A model generated the notes under the pieces. It saw only the letters and a program-made list of their open reading frames with translations. It ran no database searches and was not told the DNA's origin. Made by a program: the position numbers and the translations under genes. DNA of 43,190 nucleotides, from NCBI GenBank assembly GCA_913061465.1, contig CAJXSU010000009.1:1-43190 (forward strand). Reading direction: 5' to 3'. This stretch comes from an uncultured Flavobacterium sp. (GTDB lineage Bacteria; Bacteroidota; Bacteroidia; Flavobacteriales; Flavobacteriaceae). Numbering within the stretch: the first letter of the stretch is position 1; every line of letters starts with the position of its first letter. Positions 8,983-17,280 of this stretch are shown here, in pieces.

Positions 8983-8996
8983 GTTACACTTGTAAC
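8983..8996. promoter_or_regulatory. Perfect palindrome GTTACA-CT-TGTAAC, possible operator
   Basis: The arms GTTACA and TGTAAC are exact reverse complements around a 2-base centre. The site lies in the 302-base gap between the divergent ffh and lacI genes, about 120 bases before the lacI -7 box. Such even-spaced palindromes are typical of LacI-family dimer sites. Binding by the adjacent regulator is only inferred. Confidence 0.35.
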
Positions 8997-9025
8997 GAGT
9001 ATAACGTATTCTTTTTTTAATTATG

Positions 9026-9053
9026 AATATTTCTGTACCATAATAGAAATATT
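9026..9053. repeat. Inverted repeat with 9-base perfect arms upstream of lacI
   Basis: The arms AATATTTCT (9026-9034) and AGAAATATT (9045-9053) are exact reverse complements around a 10-base spacer. The repeat sits 26 bases upstream of the predicted -33 element of the lacI-type gene. It could be an operator for the regulator or a transcribed hairpin. No T-run follows it, so a terminator is unlikely. Confidence 0.4.
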
Positions 9054-9078
9054 GAAGTTTTGTTATTGAACCTAAAGG

Positions 9079-9111
9079 TTGTTTACTAAAAAAGTAAGCT
9101 ATTTAAGTTTG
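9079..9111 (+). promoter_or_regulatory. Promoter of the LacI-family gene
   Basis: TTG at 9079-9081 and TAAGTTTG at 9104-9111 match the Bacteroidota -33 (TTG) and -7 (TAnnTTTG) elements with a 22-base spacer. A start near 9117 would leave a leader of about 40 bases. The rest of the 8855-9156 gap holds the ffh promoter and two inverted repeats, and no gene. Confidence 0.55.
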
Positions 9112-9156
9112 CTATTCTTAAATCTTATTGTATTTTTCGGGAACATAAAGCTATAA

Positions 9157-10146
9157 ATGAAGAAAAATATCACAATTAAAGAATTATCTAAAATACTAGA
9201 GGTCTCTATATCTACTGTTTCTAAGGCGTTAAATGATAGTTATGAAATTAGTGATACTACAAAAGAAAGAATCAAATCAGCAGCAAAACTTCATAACTAC
9301 AAGCCTAATAAATTGGCTGTAAACTTAAAGTCAGGAAAAACTAACACAATTGGAGTTGTTTTACCAAGTATTAAAAATTTCTTTATGTCTAGAGTTTTGA
9401 GAGGTATAGATAGTGTAATTGCTAAATCTCAATATAATATTATCATTAGTATTACTAATGAATCTTATGATAAAGAAGTGCAGTCTGTACAGACATTATC
9501 TAATGGACTTGTAGATGCCATTATTATTGCTGTATCAGAGGAAACACAAATTAAACAAGAATTTTCCCATTTAAATAGTTTAATTGGTGATATCCCCCTG
9601 TTAATGGTTGATAGAATTGTGAATTCCATTTCATGTGATAAAGTATTGGTTGATGATTATAATGCTGTTTTTAATGCTGTAAATGAATTAATAAATGAAG
9701 GAAGAAAAAGTATTGCACTAGTCTCTAGCATTAATAATTTAAATGTAGGCAAACTCAGAACAAAAGGATATGAATCAGCTGTTGAAAATAAGCAGGATAG
9801 AATTATAGTTGAAGGTTCAGATGAGTATTTAGAAAAAGAGTTAATTAAGTTAATTGATTTAAATAAGATTGATGCTATAATGGCTTTAGATCAAGAATCT
9901 ACCTTAGCAGCCTATAGGATTGGTAAAAGGAAAGAAGTATTAACAAATAAAAAGGTTGCTATTATAGGTTATGCGAGTAGAGTTATATCAGAACACTTAA
10001 CACCTAAACTTACAACCATTGACCAACATGGTAAAAAAGTAGGCTCTACTTCTGCTAGGCTTTTGTTAAAACGACTAGATGAATTTGATGGAGACCCAGA
10101 GTCCATTGTTATAAATTCTACTGTTCAAAAAAGATTTACCAGTTAA
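9157..10146 (+). CDS. LacI-family transcriptional regulator
   Basis: A 329-residue full-length LacI/GalR-type regulator. The helix-turn-helix ITIKELSKILEVSISTVSKA spans residues 5-24. The hinge helix (NKLAVNLKSGKT, 51-62) comes next, then a periplasmic-binding-protein-like sensor domain beginning TNTIGVVLP. Such proteins usually repress sugar-use genes until a ligand binds. No sugar transporter or glycosidase is nearby, so the target is elsewhere or is the gene itself. It is monocistronic, with its own promoter and two palindromic elements upstream, which suggests autoregulation. Confidence 0.9.
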   Translation: MKKNITIKELSKILEVSISTVSKALNDSYEISDTTKERIKSAAKLHNYKPNKLAVNLKSGKTNTIGVVLPSIKNFFMSRVLRGIDSVIAKSQYNIIISITNESYDKEVQSVQTLSNGLVDAIIIAVSEETQIKQEFSHLNSLIGDIPLLMVDRIVNSISCDKVLVDDYNAVFNAVNELINEGRKSIALVSSINNLNVGKLRTKGYESAVENKQDRIIVEGSDEYLEKELIKLIDLNKIDAIMALDQESTLAAYRIGKRKEVLTNKKVAIIGYASRVISEHLTPKLTTIDQHGKKVGSTSARLLLKRLDEFDGDPESIVINSTVQKRFTS

Positions 10147-10180
10147 ATTTTATTATACTTTTAATTTATTTAAGTACTTT

Positions 10181-10663
10181 TTATTTTTTTTTATTAAACT
10201 TTAAAGCTACTCCGTTGATACAATGTCTTTCACCAGTTGTATTTGAAGGGCCGTCATTAAAAGAATGTCCTAAATGTCCACCACAATTTGCACATTTCAA
10301 TTCAGTTCTGGCATAACCAATTTTATAGTCTACATCTAATTCAACATTATTTTCAATGGCTCTATCAAAAGATGGCCAACCTGTTCCGGAATCAAATTTA
10401 TAAGTAGAGTTATAAAGAGGTGTTTCACATGCGGCACAAACATAAATACCATTTTCTTTATTCTTGTTTAGAGGGCTTGTAAAAGGTCTTTCTGTTCCAG
10501 CCTCCCTCAAAACATAATATTCTAAGCTATTTAATTGTTTTTTCCATTCAGATGCTGTTTTTTCTATTGCATATTTTTTTGCTTCTTTTTTTTCTGATTT
10601 CTGAGCAACACCAGAGCAGCTAATTAAAAAAGCAAGTACTATAAATGATGTAAATTTTTTCAT
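10181..10663 (-). CDS. msrB: Peptide-methionine (R)-S-oxide reductase MsrB, lipoprotein form
   Basis: A 160-residue MsrB that reduces the R epimer of methionine sulfoxide in proteins. Zinc ligands C76/C79 (CAAC) and C124/C127 (CANC) and the catalytic Cys C148 (ERHCINGVAL) are all present, with the family motif FDSGTGWPSF. Unlike cytoplasmic MsrB it has a lipoprotein signal peptide with lipobox FLISC (C16), so it should act in the periplasm or on the outer membrane. The start overlaps the stop of the upstream hydrolase as ATGA, which indicates coupled translation. Confidence 0.93.
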   Translation of the reverse strand: MKKFTSFIVLAFLISCSGVAQKSEKKEAKKYAIEKTASEWKKQLNSLEYYVLREAGTERPFTSPLNKNKENGIYVCAACETPLYNSTYKFDSGTGWPSFDRAIENNVELDVDYKIGYARTELKCANCGGHLGHSFNDGPSNTTGERHCINGVALKFNKKK

Positions 10664-11535
10664 GTATTTTGTTTTATAAAATTGATACTTTTTTTAATAA
10701 CTTCTTGATTTCTTAAAATTTTTGTATGTCCTAGATCACTTGTAATTAATAAACTTCCTTTCTCTAAATTTTGTCTAATTTTATAAGCACAACTTACAGG
10801 AACATCTCCATCAGTTTTGTCATGAATTACTAGTACAGGAATTTTAATTTTTTTTGCAACGTTACTACTTGAAAAATCATCAACTTTTAAACTCCATTTA
10901 TTTTCTAACCTAGATTGAATCAACTTGGCTGATTTTTTTTTCAAATACAAGTTTTTTGAAAAATTAAAGATGATATCAGAAATTTTATCCGCAGAACCAA
11001 TAGCTACTAATGTTTTTATGTTTAAAAAATCGGAAGTGGCTTTATACAAGCTTGTAGCGCCAAAAGAATGTCCTATAGCAGCTTCAAAAGGCCCAAATGT
11101 TGAGTTAATTTTCTTTATTGTTTCTAAAAATTCTGGCATCATAGTAGTTTTTCCAGAAGATTTTCCATGAGCAGGACCGTCAAAAGAAATAACCATATAT
11201 CCATTTTCTAATAATTTATCAGCAAAAGCAAACAATTGTGTACTTCTACCACACCAGCCATGAACTAGTAATATTTTTTTTCTAGAATATCCATAAGATA
11301 AAACTTCAATTTCTTTGTTGATGTCTTCAATAAATATACGCTTTTTCTGTGCGCTCTTCAACATGTATTGTTCCCGCTTGGGTATTGGATAATTTATCGG
11401 AGTCATAAATAACCTCATTCCAAACAAACTGGCTAACCTTACTGAAATTAATTCTAAGACTTTTGCGAAATAGCTTACTGGCTTAGGAATAACTAAACTT
11501 GGAATTAATATTTTTTTATTTTCTAAAAGTTTCAA
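10660..11535 (-). CDS. Alpha/beta hydrolase
   Basis: A 291-residue alpha/beta hydrolase. The oxyanion strand LLVHGWCGRS lies at about residues 89-98. The nucleophile elbow GHSFGA has Ser157. The acid is probably in HDKTDGDVP and the catalytic His in DLGHTKIL near the C-terminus, so the triad looks complete. The N-terminal 60 residues contain a hydrophobic stretch that may associate with the membrane. The substrate is unknown. It is followed directly by msrB with overlapping stop and start. A TATTTTTG box lies 46 bases upstream. Confidence 0.85.
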   Translation of the reverse strand: MKLLENKKILIPSLVIPKPVSYFAKVLELISVRLASLFGMRLFMTPINYPIPKREQYMLKSAQKKRIFIEDINKEIEVLSYGYSRKKILLVHGWCGRSTQLFAFADKLLENGYMVISFDGPAHGKSSGKTTMMPEFLETIKKINSTFGPFEAAIGHSFGATSLYKATSDFLNIKTLVAIGSADKISDIIFNFSKNLYLKKKSAKLIQSRLENKWSLKVDDFSSSNVAKKIKIPVLVIHDKTDGDVPVSCAYKIRQNLEKGSLLITSDLGHTKILRNQEVIKKSINFIKQNT

Positions 11536-11580
11536 TAATTTTTTAAAATCTTAAACTAGATAAATACTTTGCTACACATA

Positions 11581-11588
11581 CAAAAATA
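11581..11588 (-). promoter_or_regulatory. -7 box for the hydrolase-msrB operon
   Basis: The minus strand reads TATTTTTG, an exact TAnnTTTG match in the 206-base divergent gap and 46 bases before the hydrolase ATG. No TTG element is seen at the ideal distance, so support is moderate. Confidence 0.4.
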
Positions 11589-11741
11589 TGGAAATCTAAT
11601 TTGTCTTATAGAAGAATAGGTGATGAGATCAGATAATTATGAAAAATTTAAGGTTTACTAAATTTAAGTATATTGCATATATAATAATAACCAAAAATTA
11701 AAAGTATTTTTTAGCTTTTAATATTTTAAATCGCAATTTAC

Positions 11742-13037
11742 ATGTTAAAAAAAGGAGACAAAAAGCTTATCAATGCCTGGGCATTTTATGATTGGGCAAA
11801 TTCAGTTTATTCTTTGGTTATTGGAACAGCCGTTTTCCCTTTATATTATTCAAATATAACTGAAGGTGCCACGGTTTCTTTTTTAGGAACAACATGGGAA
11901 CATCCAGACACATTGTATTCTTATGCCTTATCCTTTTCATTTTTAGTTGTTGCCTTTATGTCACCAATTCTTTCAGCAATTGCAGATTATACAGGAAATA
12001 AAAAACGTTTTCTTCAAATTTTTTGTTGGATAGGTTCTATATCGGTGATGTCATTGTATTTTTTTGATGGAATTGATACGGTTTGGATAGGTATCGTTTT
12101 TACTGTTCTTGCGAGTATTGGTTTTTGGTCTAGTATTGTTTTTTACAATGCTTATCTTCCAGAGGTTGCTTTTCCCGAAGATCAAGATAGGGTGAGTGCC
12201 AAAGGATTTATTTTAGGTTATTTAGGTTCAGTCATCTTATTAATAATAAACTTAGGAATGATATTGAAACCAGAATTATTAGGGATTACTTCTGGTGCTG
12301 CATCACAAATATCATTTGTTATGGTTGGCTTATGGTGGTTAGGTTTTGCACAAATCACTTTCAGAAGGCTACCCAATAATATTTTTGATAAAAAACCGGA
12401 AAAAGATTACATATGGAAAGGGTTTAAAGAATTAAAAATTGTAGGAAATGAAATTAAAAATTATCCAACATTAAAGAGATTTCTTTATGCCTTTTTTTCC
12501 TTAAGTGTTGGCGTTCAAACTATTATATTATTAGCAACAATATTTGGTTCAACTGAATTAGGACTTGGAACAGTTAATTTAATTATTACAGTGTTGTTAA
12601 TTCAAATAGTTGCTATTTTTGGAGCTTGGTTTTTTTCTAATTTTTCTGAACGTTATGGAAATTTTAAAGCACTAAAAGTTACAGTTTTAATATGGGTGCT
12701 TGTCTGTTTAGCAGCATTTAATCTTCACAAAGAATTACCAAACGTAGATGTTCTTTTTTATGGTTTAGGAGGTGTTTTAGGGTTGGTTTTAGGAGCCATT
12801 CAATCCCTAACCCGTTCTACATATTCTAAACTATTACCAGAAACTGAAGACCATGCCACTTATTTTAGTTTTTATGATGTTACTGAAAAAATTGCAATAG
12901 TTTTAGGGACTTTTGTTTATGGTTTGTTATATGCTTTAACCGATTCTATGCAATGGAGTGTATTGTGTTTGGCGATTTTTTTCATTATATCATTTATCCT
13001 TTTGAATACACTCAAGGAAACTAAGTTTGTAAAATAA
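11742..13037 (+). CDS. MFS transporter, UMF1/Atg22-like family
   Basis: A 431-residue polytopic membrane protein with about twelve hydrophobic helices. The N-terminal NAWAFYDWANSVYSLVIGTA is characteristic of the UMF1/Atg22-like branch of the major facilitator superfamily. A second family motif, GAIQSLTRSTYSKLLPE, lies in the C-terminal half. Related proteins export amino acids from yeast vacuoles; bacterial substrates are mostly unknown. The gene stands alone on the plus strand and ends just before a strong bidirectional hairpin. Confidence 0.88.
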   Translation: MLKKGDKKLINAWAFYDWANSVYSLVIGTAVFPLYYSNITEGATVSFLGTTWEHPDTLYSYALSFSFLVVAFMSPILSAIADYTGNKKRFLQIFCWIGSISVMSLYFFDGIDTVWIGIVFTVLASIGFWSSIVFYNAYLPEVAFPEDQDRVSAKGFILGYLGSVILLIINLGMILKPELLGITSGAASQISFVMVGLWWLGFAQITFRRLPNNIFDKKPEKDYIWKGFKELKIVGNEIKNYPTLKRFLYAFFSLSVGVQTIILLATIFGSTELGLGTVNLIITVLLIQIVAIFGAWFFSNFSERYGNFKALKVTVLIWVLVCLAAFNLHKELPNVDVLFYGLGGVLGLVLGAIQSLTRSTYSKLLPETEDHATYFSFYDVTEKIAIVLGTFVYGLLYALTDSMQWSVLCLAIFFIISFILLNTLKETKFVK

Positions 13038-13057
13038 TTTTTCAATTTTTTTATTAT

Positions 13058-13090
13058 AAAAAAACGCCACAGATTTCTGTAGCGTTTTTA
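13058..13090. terminator. Bidirectional intrinsic terminator
   Basis: AAAAACGCCACAG (13060-13072) pairs with CTGTAGCGTTTTT (13077-13089) around the loop ATTT, with one mismatch. It is A-rich before and T-rich after, so it can end both the transporter gene (+) and the receptor-lipoprotein transcript (-). Confidence 0.85.
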
Positions 13091-13108
13091 ATAATTATGT
13101 TACAATTA

Positions 13109-13684
13109 TTACTGTACTTCTACACCTTGGAATGTTATGTTAAAATCTTCTTCTCCTCCTGTGGTTATACCAAATTGATTAGAATCATCAGCGCTGTCTG
13201 GCTCATGAACTAAAATAATTTGTAAATTTCCAGTACCTGCTGCTGCTGTAATCCAAGTTGTAGAAACCCCTAATCTAGTTCCACCAGCTCCAGCAAGATC
13301 ACTAGCATCTCTAACCATTCCTATGCCAAGTGTGTTATTATATTTAAAAAAATGTTCATCTCCCTCAGGTATAATGTCGTCATTTAAAATATCATCTACA
13401 TCACTTGGATCACTTTCATTAGTTATGTTTAGATCCAAAAAGTACGATTGTCCTGCTGTGAATGTACCATTAACACTATTTGTAAATGCTCCTTCTTGTC
13501 CATCAGGTGCTACGTTAGACATTATTACAACATCATCTGCATCACCAGTATTGGTAAACGTTAAAGTTACGTTTGTAATTAACTCTGTTTCGTTTACTGG
13601 CTCTGGGTTGTCATCATCATCTTTACACGAAGTAATTAATGTTAGGCAAAAAATTGCCATAATAAATAATTTAATGTTTTTCAT
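13109..13684 (-). CDS. Receptor-associated acidic lipoprotein ('type 1 periplasmic binding fold' family)
   Basis: An acidic secreted lipoprotein of 191 residues from the chosen start. The frame is open to an ATG at 13738, but the first 18 residues are Asn/Thr-rich and precede a normal signal peptide. Starting at MKNIKLFIMAIFC puts the lipobox LITSC at Cys20, followed by KDDDDNPEP. The sequence has GDEHFFKYN, ILVHEPDSADDS and GGEEDFNITF. It fits a flavobacterial family often labelled 'type 1 periplasmic binding fold superfamily protein' and found downstream of TonB-dependent receptors. It follows the receptor gene closely. I infer a surface-exposed partner in ligand capture, possibly of a metal given the Asp/His content. 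Confidence 0.7.
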   Translation of the reverse strand: MKNIKLFIMAIFCLTLITSCKDDDDNPEPVNETELITNVTLTFTNTGDADDVVIMSNVAPDGQEGAFTNSVNGTFTAGQSYFLDLNITNESDPSDVDDILNDDIIPEGDEHFFKYNNTLGIGMVRDASDLAGAGGTRLGVSTTWITAAAGTGNLQIILVHEPDSADDSNQFGITTGGEEDFNITFQGVEVQ

Positions 13685-13750
13685 AAAATTTAAATAATTA
13701 GTATTCATTGTTTTAGTGTTTATTTTATTAGTATTCATAATTGTTATTGT

Positions 13751-16153
13751 TTAATAATTTAGTTTTAATTGTAAAATAATATTTCTTCCTAATTCGTCGG
13801 CAAAATATCGTAAGCTGTTTAAATAATTTCTATAAGAAGTATTAAAGACATTATTTACTCCTAATCCAATATTTAAGCTTGTTCTTTTATTCATTTTAAG
13901 AGTTAATTCACTATAAAAATGTATAAGATGAAACCCTTGAGGAGGTGAACTTATATCTATTTCAAATCGTTCTCCAGTAAATTGATCTAATACTTCATAG
14001 TTGAAATTCGGAAACTCTTTCTGTTCAAAAAATAATTCAGATTTTAAACTAGCAGAAAAATTTAACCAATCTTCATTTTTATACATGATTTGATTTACAG
14101 AATTAAATGCTGGGATATTTATCAATGGTAAATCAGTTTTTATGTCATATCCTTTAATTAAAGAGGACTTGTTTTGCCATTCAAAATTTTTTGTTATTTC
14201 AAAAGTTACATTCGTGTCAATACCAAATAATTCAGCATTAGTCTGTTTATATAACCAAAGACCAAAAGCCCCTCTGTTATCTAAATTATCCTCAAAAGGT
14301 CTCAGGTAGATATAGTCTTTAATTCTATTGTAAAATACTTCGACTAAAAGGTTAAATCTTGAATTATTATAAGAATATGATGAAGCTATTCTATTCGCGA
14401 TCTCTTTATTAAACCTGATGTCTCCAATTTCAATTCTCGCAAGAGCATGGTGTAAACCATCACTAAATAATTCAGAGGCATTTGGAGGTCTACTTCCCAA
14501 ACTGTAATTTAAAATGATTTGACTATGTTCATCTATAGTATATTTTCCACCAAAAGATGCAGAAATATTATGATAATCAAATTTAGGGTTAGTTAAAAAC
14601 TGAGTTGGAAATTCATCAATAATTATGTCTGAAAAAATTTCACCATAACCGCTCTCTTCCCATTGTGATTTTAGATAAAACTTTTTAGCATCTATTCTAT
14701 TGAAATCATAACGTATACCAGCATCAACAGTTAAATCATCATTTATTTGCCATTCTGAGGTTGTATATATACCAAAATCATACTTGTTATAATCAGGAAT
14801 TAAACGTCTAACCCCTGTGTCAGGGTTTGCAAAATTATCCTGATAACGCCCTAAAATTCCAAAATTCACTCGCTGCTCTAAATTAGAATCTAAACTTACA
14901 TCAGCTAAAATGGTATGGGTTTGTAAAATTAAATCAACAGCAGGAATATTTCTTCTATCTCCAATCCTAACATCAAATTCTTTACGTCTATTATTTTGAT
15001 AATCATATTGTAAATTAATTTTACCAAAATTTTCAAAACGTTTGTAATAGTTAGCTTTTATTAAATGATGTTTAATGTCTTGTTTAGGAACATTAATGGA
15101 ATTGTTAAAATCTTCAATTACAATAGGCTGGCTAGAGTTTATCGCACGTCTAAAATCAAAAAGATTACCAATATGGGATGTTCTTAGGATTCCAATTTCA
15201 TTATCCAAATAACTATAATATAGTTCATAACCTGATTCAAATCTGTTCTTACCAAATCTAACTGCTGCACTCTTAGATTCTAATCCAGTATTCGTTAAGT
15301 TATAATCTGGCGATTTAAAATCTCCATTTCTTTTGTAGGATGCTTGAAAATTTGCAAACCAACCTGTATTATAATTTTTATTTAGACTGGAAGTAATGTT
15401 ATAACCACGTCCATTTGTTTGCCCTCCAATAATGGTTTTTCCGAATAAAGTATCACTTTTAATAATTCTACTGGGCTTTAAAACAATCACACCTCCAACA
15501 GCGTCACCACCATATTGCAATACTCCAGAACCCTTAATTACAGATATTTGATCAACACTATTTATATCTATATTGGGTGCATGATCTATACCCCATTCTT
15601 GATCTTGTAAGCGAACATTGTTAGATAAGATTAAAATTCTACTACTGTGTAAACCATTTATTACAGGTTTAACGATAGTATTTCCAGTATTGATAGAGGA
15701 AACTCCAGGAATTTCTTTAATGGCATCGCCCAAACTTAAAGAGCTATAACGCTCTATAATATCATTATCAATAATAGTTTCCTGAGCAGTATTAGTTTTT
15801 TTATCAACTTTAGCATTAATGTTTACTTCAGTCAATTGTTCAATGTGATGTTCAAGTTTAATGTTTAAAAATGATGTTTCATCAAGATTAACAGAAATAA
15901 CTTTTGAATCGCATGAAACATGAGAGACCACAACCTTAAATTTAGATGAACAAATGTTTTCAATAATAAAGTCTCCCTTATTATTGGTAACAGAATAAAT
16001 ATCTGAACCTTCAATTTTTATGGTTGCTCCTTGAATAGAAGATCCATCATGAAAATCTTTTATATTTCCCTTAAGATTAAGAATGCAATTTTGACCTACA
16101 ATTATACTTGTAAAGCATAATATAAAGCAAGTCAAATAATGTTTATTTGGCAT
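13751..16153 (-). CDS. TonB-dependent outer-membrane receptor, ZnuD-like
   Basis: An 800-residue outer-membrane receptor. A signal peptide is followed by a carboxypeptidase-regulatory-like beta domain (about residues 25-110). The plug (about 120-230) has LSLGDAIKEIPGVSSINTG, EWGIDHAPNID and VIKGSGVLQYGGDAVGGVIV. The 22-strand barrel ends in a terminal aromatic (ILQLKLNY). The plug motifs and a later HALARIEIGD resemble ZnuD-type zinc receptors more than SusC proteins. No SusD is present. Its gene lies between a Cys/His-rich small protein and a lipoprotein, downstream of terC. Metal uptake is inferred; zinc is the likeliest substrate but is not proven. Confidence 0.83.
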   Translation of the reverse strand: MPNKHYLTCFILCFTSIIVGQNCILNLKGNIKDFHDGSSIQGATIKIEGSDIYSVTNNKGDFIIENICSSKFKVVVSHVSCDSKVISVNLDETSFLNIKLEHHIEQLTEVNINAKVDKKTNTAQETIIDNDIIERYSSLSLGDAIKEIPGVSSINTGNTIVKPVINGLHSSRILILSNNVRLQDQEWGIDHAPNIDINSVDQISVIKGSGVLQYGGDAVGGVIVLKPSRIIKSDTLFGKTIIGGQTNGRGYNITSSLNKNYNTGWFANFQASYKRNGDFKSPDYNLTNTGLESKSAAVRFGKNRFESGYELYYSYLDNEIGILRTSHIGNLFDFRRAINSSQPIVIEDFNNSINVPKQDIKHHLIKANYYKRFENFGKINLQYDYQNNRRKEFDVRIGDRRNIPAVDLILQTHTILADVSLDSNLEQRVNFGILGRYQDNFANPDTGVRRLIPDYNKYDFGIYTTSEWQINDDLTVDAGIRYDFNRIDAKKFYLKSQWEESGYGEIFSDIIIDEFPTQFLTNPKFDYHNISASFGGKYTIDEHSQIILNYSLGSRPPNASELFSDGLHHALARIEIGDIRFNKEIANRIASSYSYNNSRFNLLVEVFYNRIKDYIYLRPFEDNLDNRGAFGLWLYKQTNAELFGIDTNVTFEITKNFEWQNKSSLIKGYDIKTDLPLINIPAFNSVNQIMYKNEDWLNFSASLKSELFFEQKEFPNFNYEVLDQFTGERFEIDISSPPQGFHLIHFYSELTLKMNKRTSLNIGLGVNNVFNTSYRNYLNSLRYFADELGRNIILQLKLNY

Positions 16154-16183
16154 TAGCTTTGATTTTTAACTTTTTATATAGTA

Positions 16184-16504
16184 TTATGAAAAGTTAAAAA
16201 AAGGAGGACCCCTTAACGAGAATGATAATTCTTGATGATTTGAAAGAAATTGATAATTTTTAGTTTTTTTAAAAGCTACTTTTTCTTCTGTAAAAGAAAA
16301 TACTTCATTTGGTATAATAGCTAATGTCTTAATTTGAAGATGACAAAGCTCACATTTAAAATCATTTTGATGAAAGTGATTTTCTGTTTTAGAGGTACAT
16401 AGGGTTAGTTCATGTACTTCAAAAGCATGAACTAGTTCAATACTAGTGGGAAGAACTAGAAATAAAATTAATAAGATGACGCTATGTTTCCTATTTTTTT
16501 CTAT
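16184..16504 (-). CDS. Small exported Cys/His-rich protein with apparent ATA start
   Basis: This frame encodes about 106 residues and has no ATG, GTG or TTG near its start. The likeliest start is the ATA at 16504-16502, which overlaps the terC stop (ATAG). The product begins MEKNRKHSVILLILFLVLP if ATA is read as Met, a good signal peptide or anchor. It then has a metal-ligand-like region: C36, H43, H45, C51, C54 and H55 (ENHFHQNDFKCELCH). It ends in RGPPFFNFS. The receptor gene starts 30 bases after its stop. Similar small H-x-C-x-x-C proteins ending in RGPP precede ZnuD-like receptors in other flavobacteria, as far as I recall. I infer a periplasmic metal-binding accessory. Confidence 0.62.
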   Translation of the reverse strand: MEKNRKHSVILLILFLVLPTSIELVHAFEVHELTLCTSKTENHFHQNDFKCELCHLQIKTLAIIPNEVFSFTEEKVAFKKTKNYQFLSNHQELSFSLRGPPFFNFS

Positions 16505-17277
16505 GATTTCTTTTTTTTACGAATTTTCATATTTAATACCTCAACACCTAAAGAGAATGCAATCGCAAAATACAAATATCCTTTTGGAATAACTCCTACA
16601 GATTGTTTAAATATCTCTAAATGTGATAAATGAGCTCCTTCTGCAATCAGCATAAAACCTATAAGTATCAAAAATGATAGTGCTAACATTTGTATGGTTG
16701 GATTATTATTTACAAATGTACTAACAGAATTTGCAAAAACCATCATTATTATCATTGAAATTATTACTGCGATTACCATGATGGTTAGTGCGCCATCTAT
16801 GCCATTAGTCATTCCTACTGCAGTAAGAATAGAATCAAAAGAGAAAACAATATCAATTAAAATTATTTGTATGATGATATTTGTAAATGTGCTTTTTTTC
16901 TTTTGTAGGTTGGAATTATCATTAATTGAACTTTGTTCCATTTTATGATGTATCTCTCTGGTGCTCTTATACAACAGAAATAAACCACCTAGAAATAAAA
17001 TAAAACTTTGGCCTGTAAATGCAGCTTGAAACCAGGAGTTGTGAATTGTCCAAAAAGGTTCTTTTAAAGCAATTAAATAAGAAATACTAAAAAGTAATAG
17101 AATACGAGTAATCATAGCTAAAGCTAACCCTAATAATGTTGCTTTCTTTTGCTGTATTTTGGGTAATTTATTTGCAGATATAGAGATAAATATAATATTG
17201 TCTATTCCTAAAATTATTTCTAAAAACGTTAGTGTTAATAGTGCAACCCAAGTATCTATTTGAAAAAACATTTCCAT
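16501..17277 (-). CDS. TerC-family membrane protein
   Basis: A 258-residue TerC-family protein with seven hydrophobic segments. The conserved acidic membrane motifs are present: GIDNIIFIS with D26 and N27 in the first helix, and DIVFSFDSILTAVGMT in a central helix. Family members include manganese exporters that protect exported metalloenzymes, and tellurium-resistance proteins. The gene lies three bases after the preceding lipoprotein stop, and its own stop overlaps the start of the Cys/His small protein. Position next to a ZnuD-like receptor supports a metal role. Confidence 0.88.
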   Translation of the reverse strand: MEMFFQIDTWVALLTLTFLEIILGIDNIIFISISANKLPKIQQKKATLLGLALAMITRILLLFSISYLIALKEPFWTIHNSWFQAAFTGQSFILFLGGLFLLYKSTREIHHKMEQSSINDNSNLQKKKSTFTNIIIQIILIDIVFSFDSILTAVGMTNGIDGALTIMVIAVIISMIIMMVFANSVSTFVNNNPTIQMLALSFLILIGFMLIAEGAHLSHLEIFKQSVGVIPKGYLYFAIAFSLGVEVLNMKIRKKKKS

Positions 17278-17280
17278 GAT

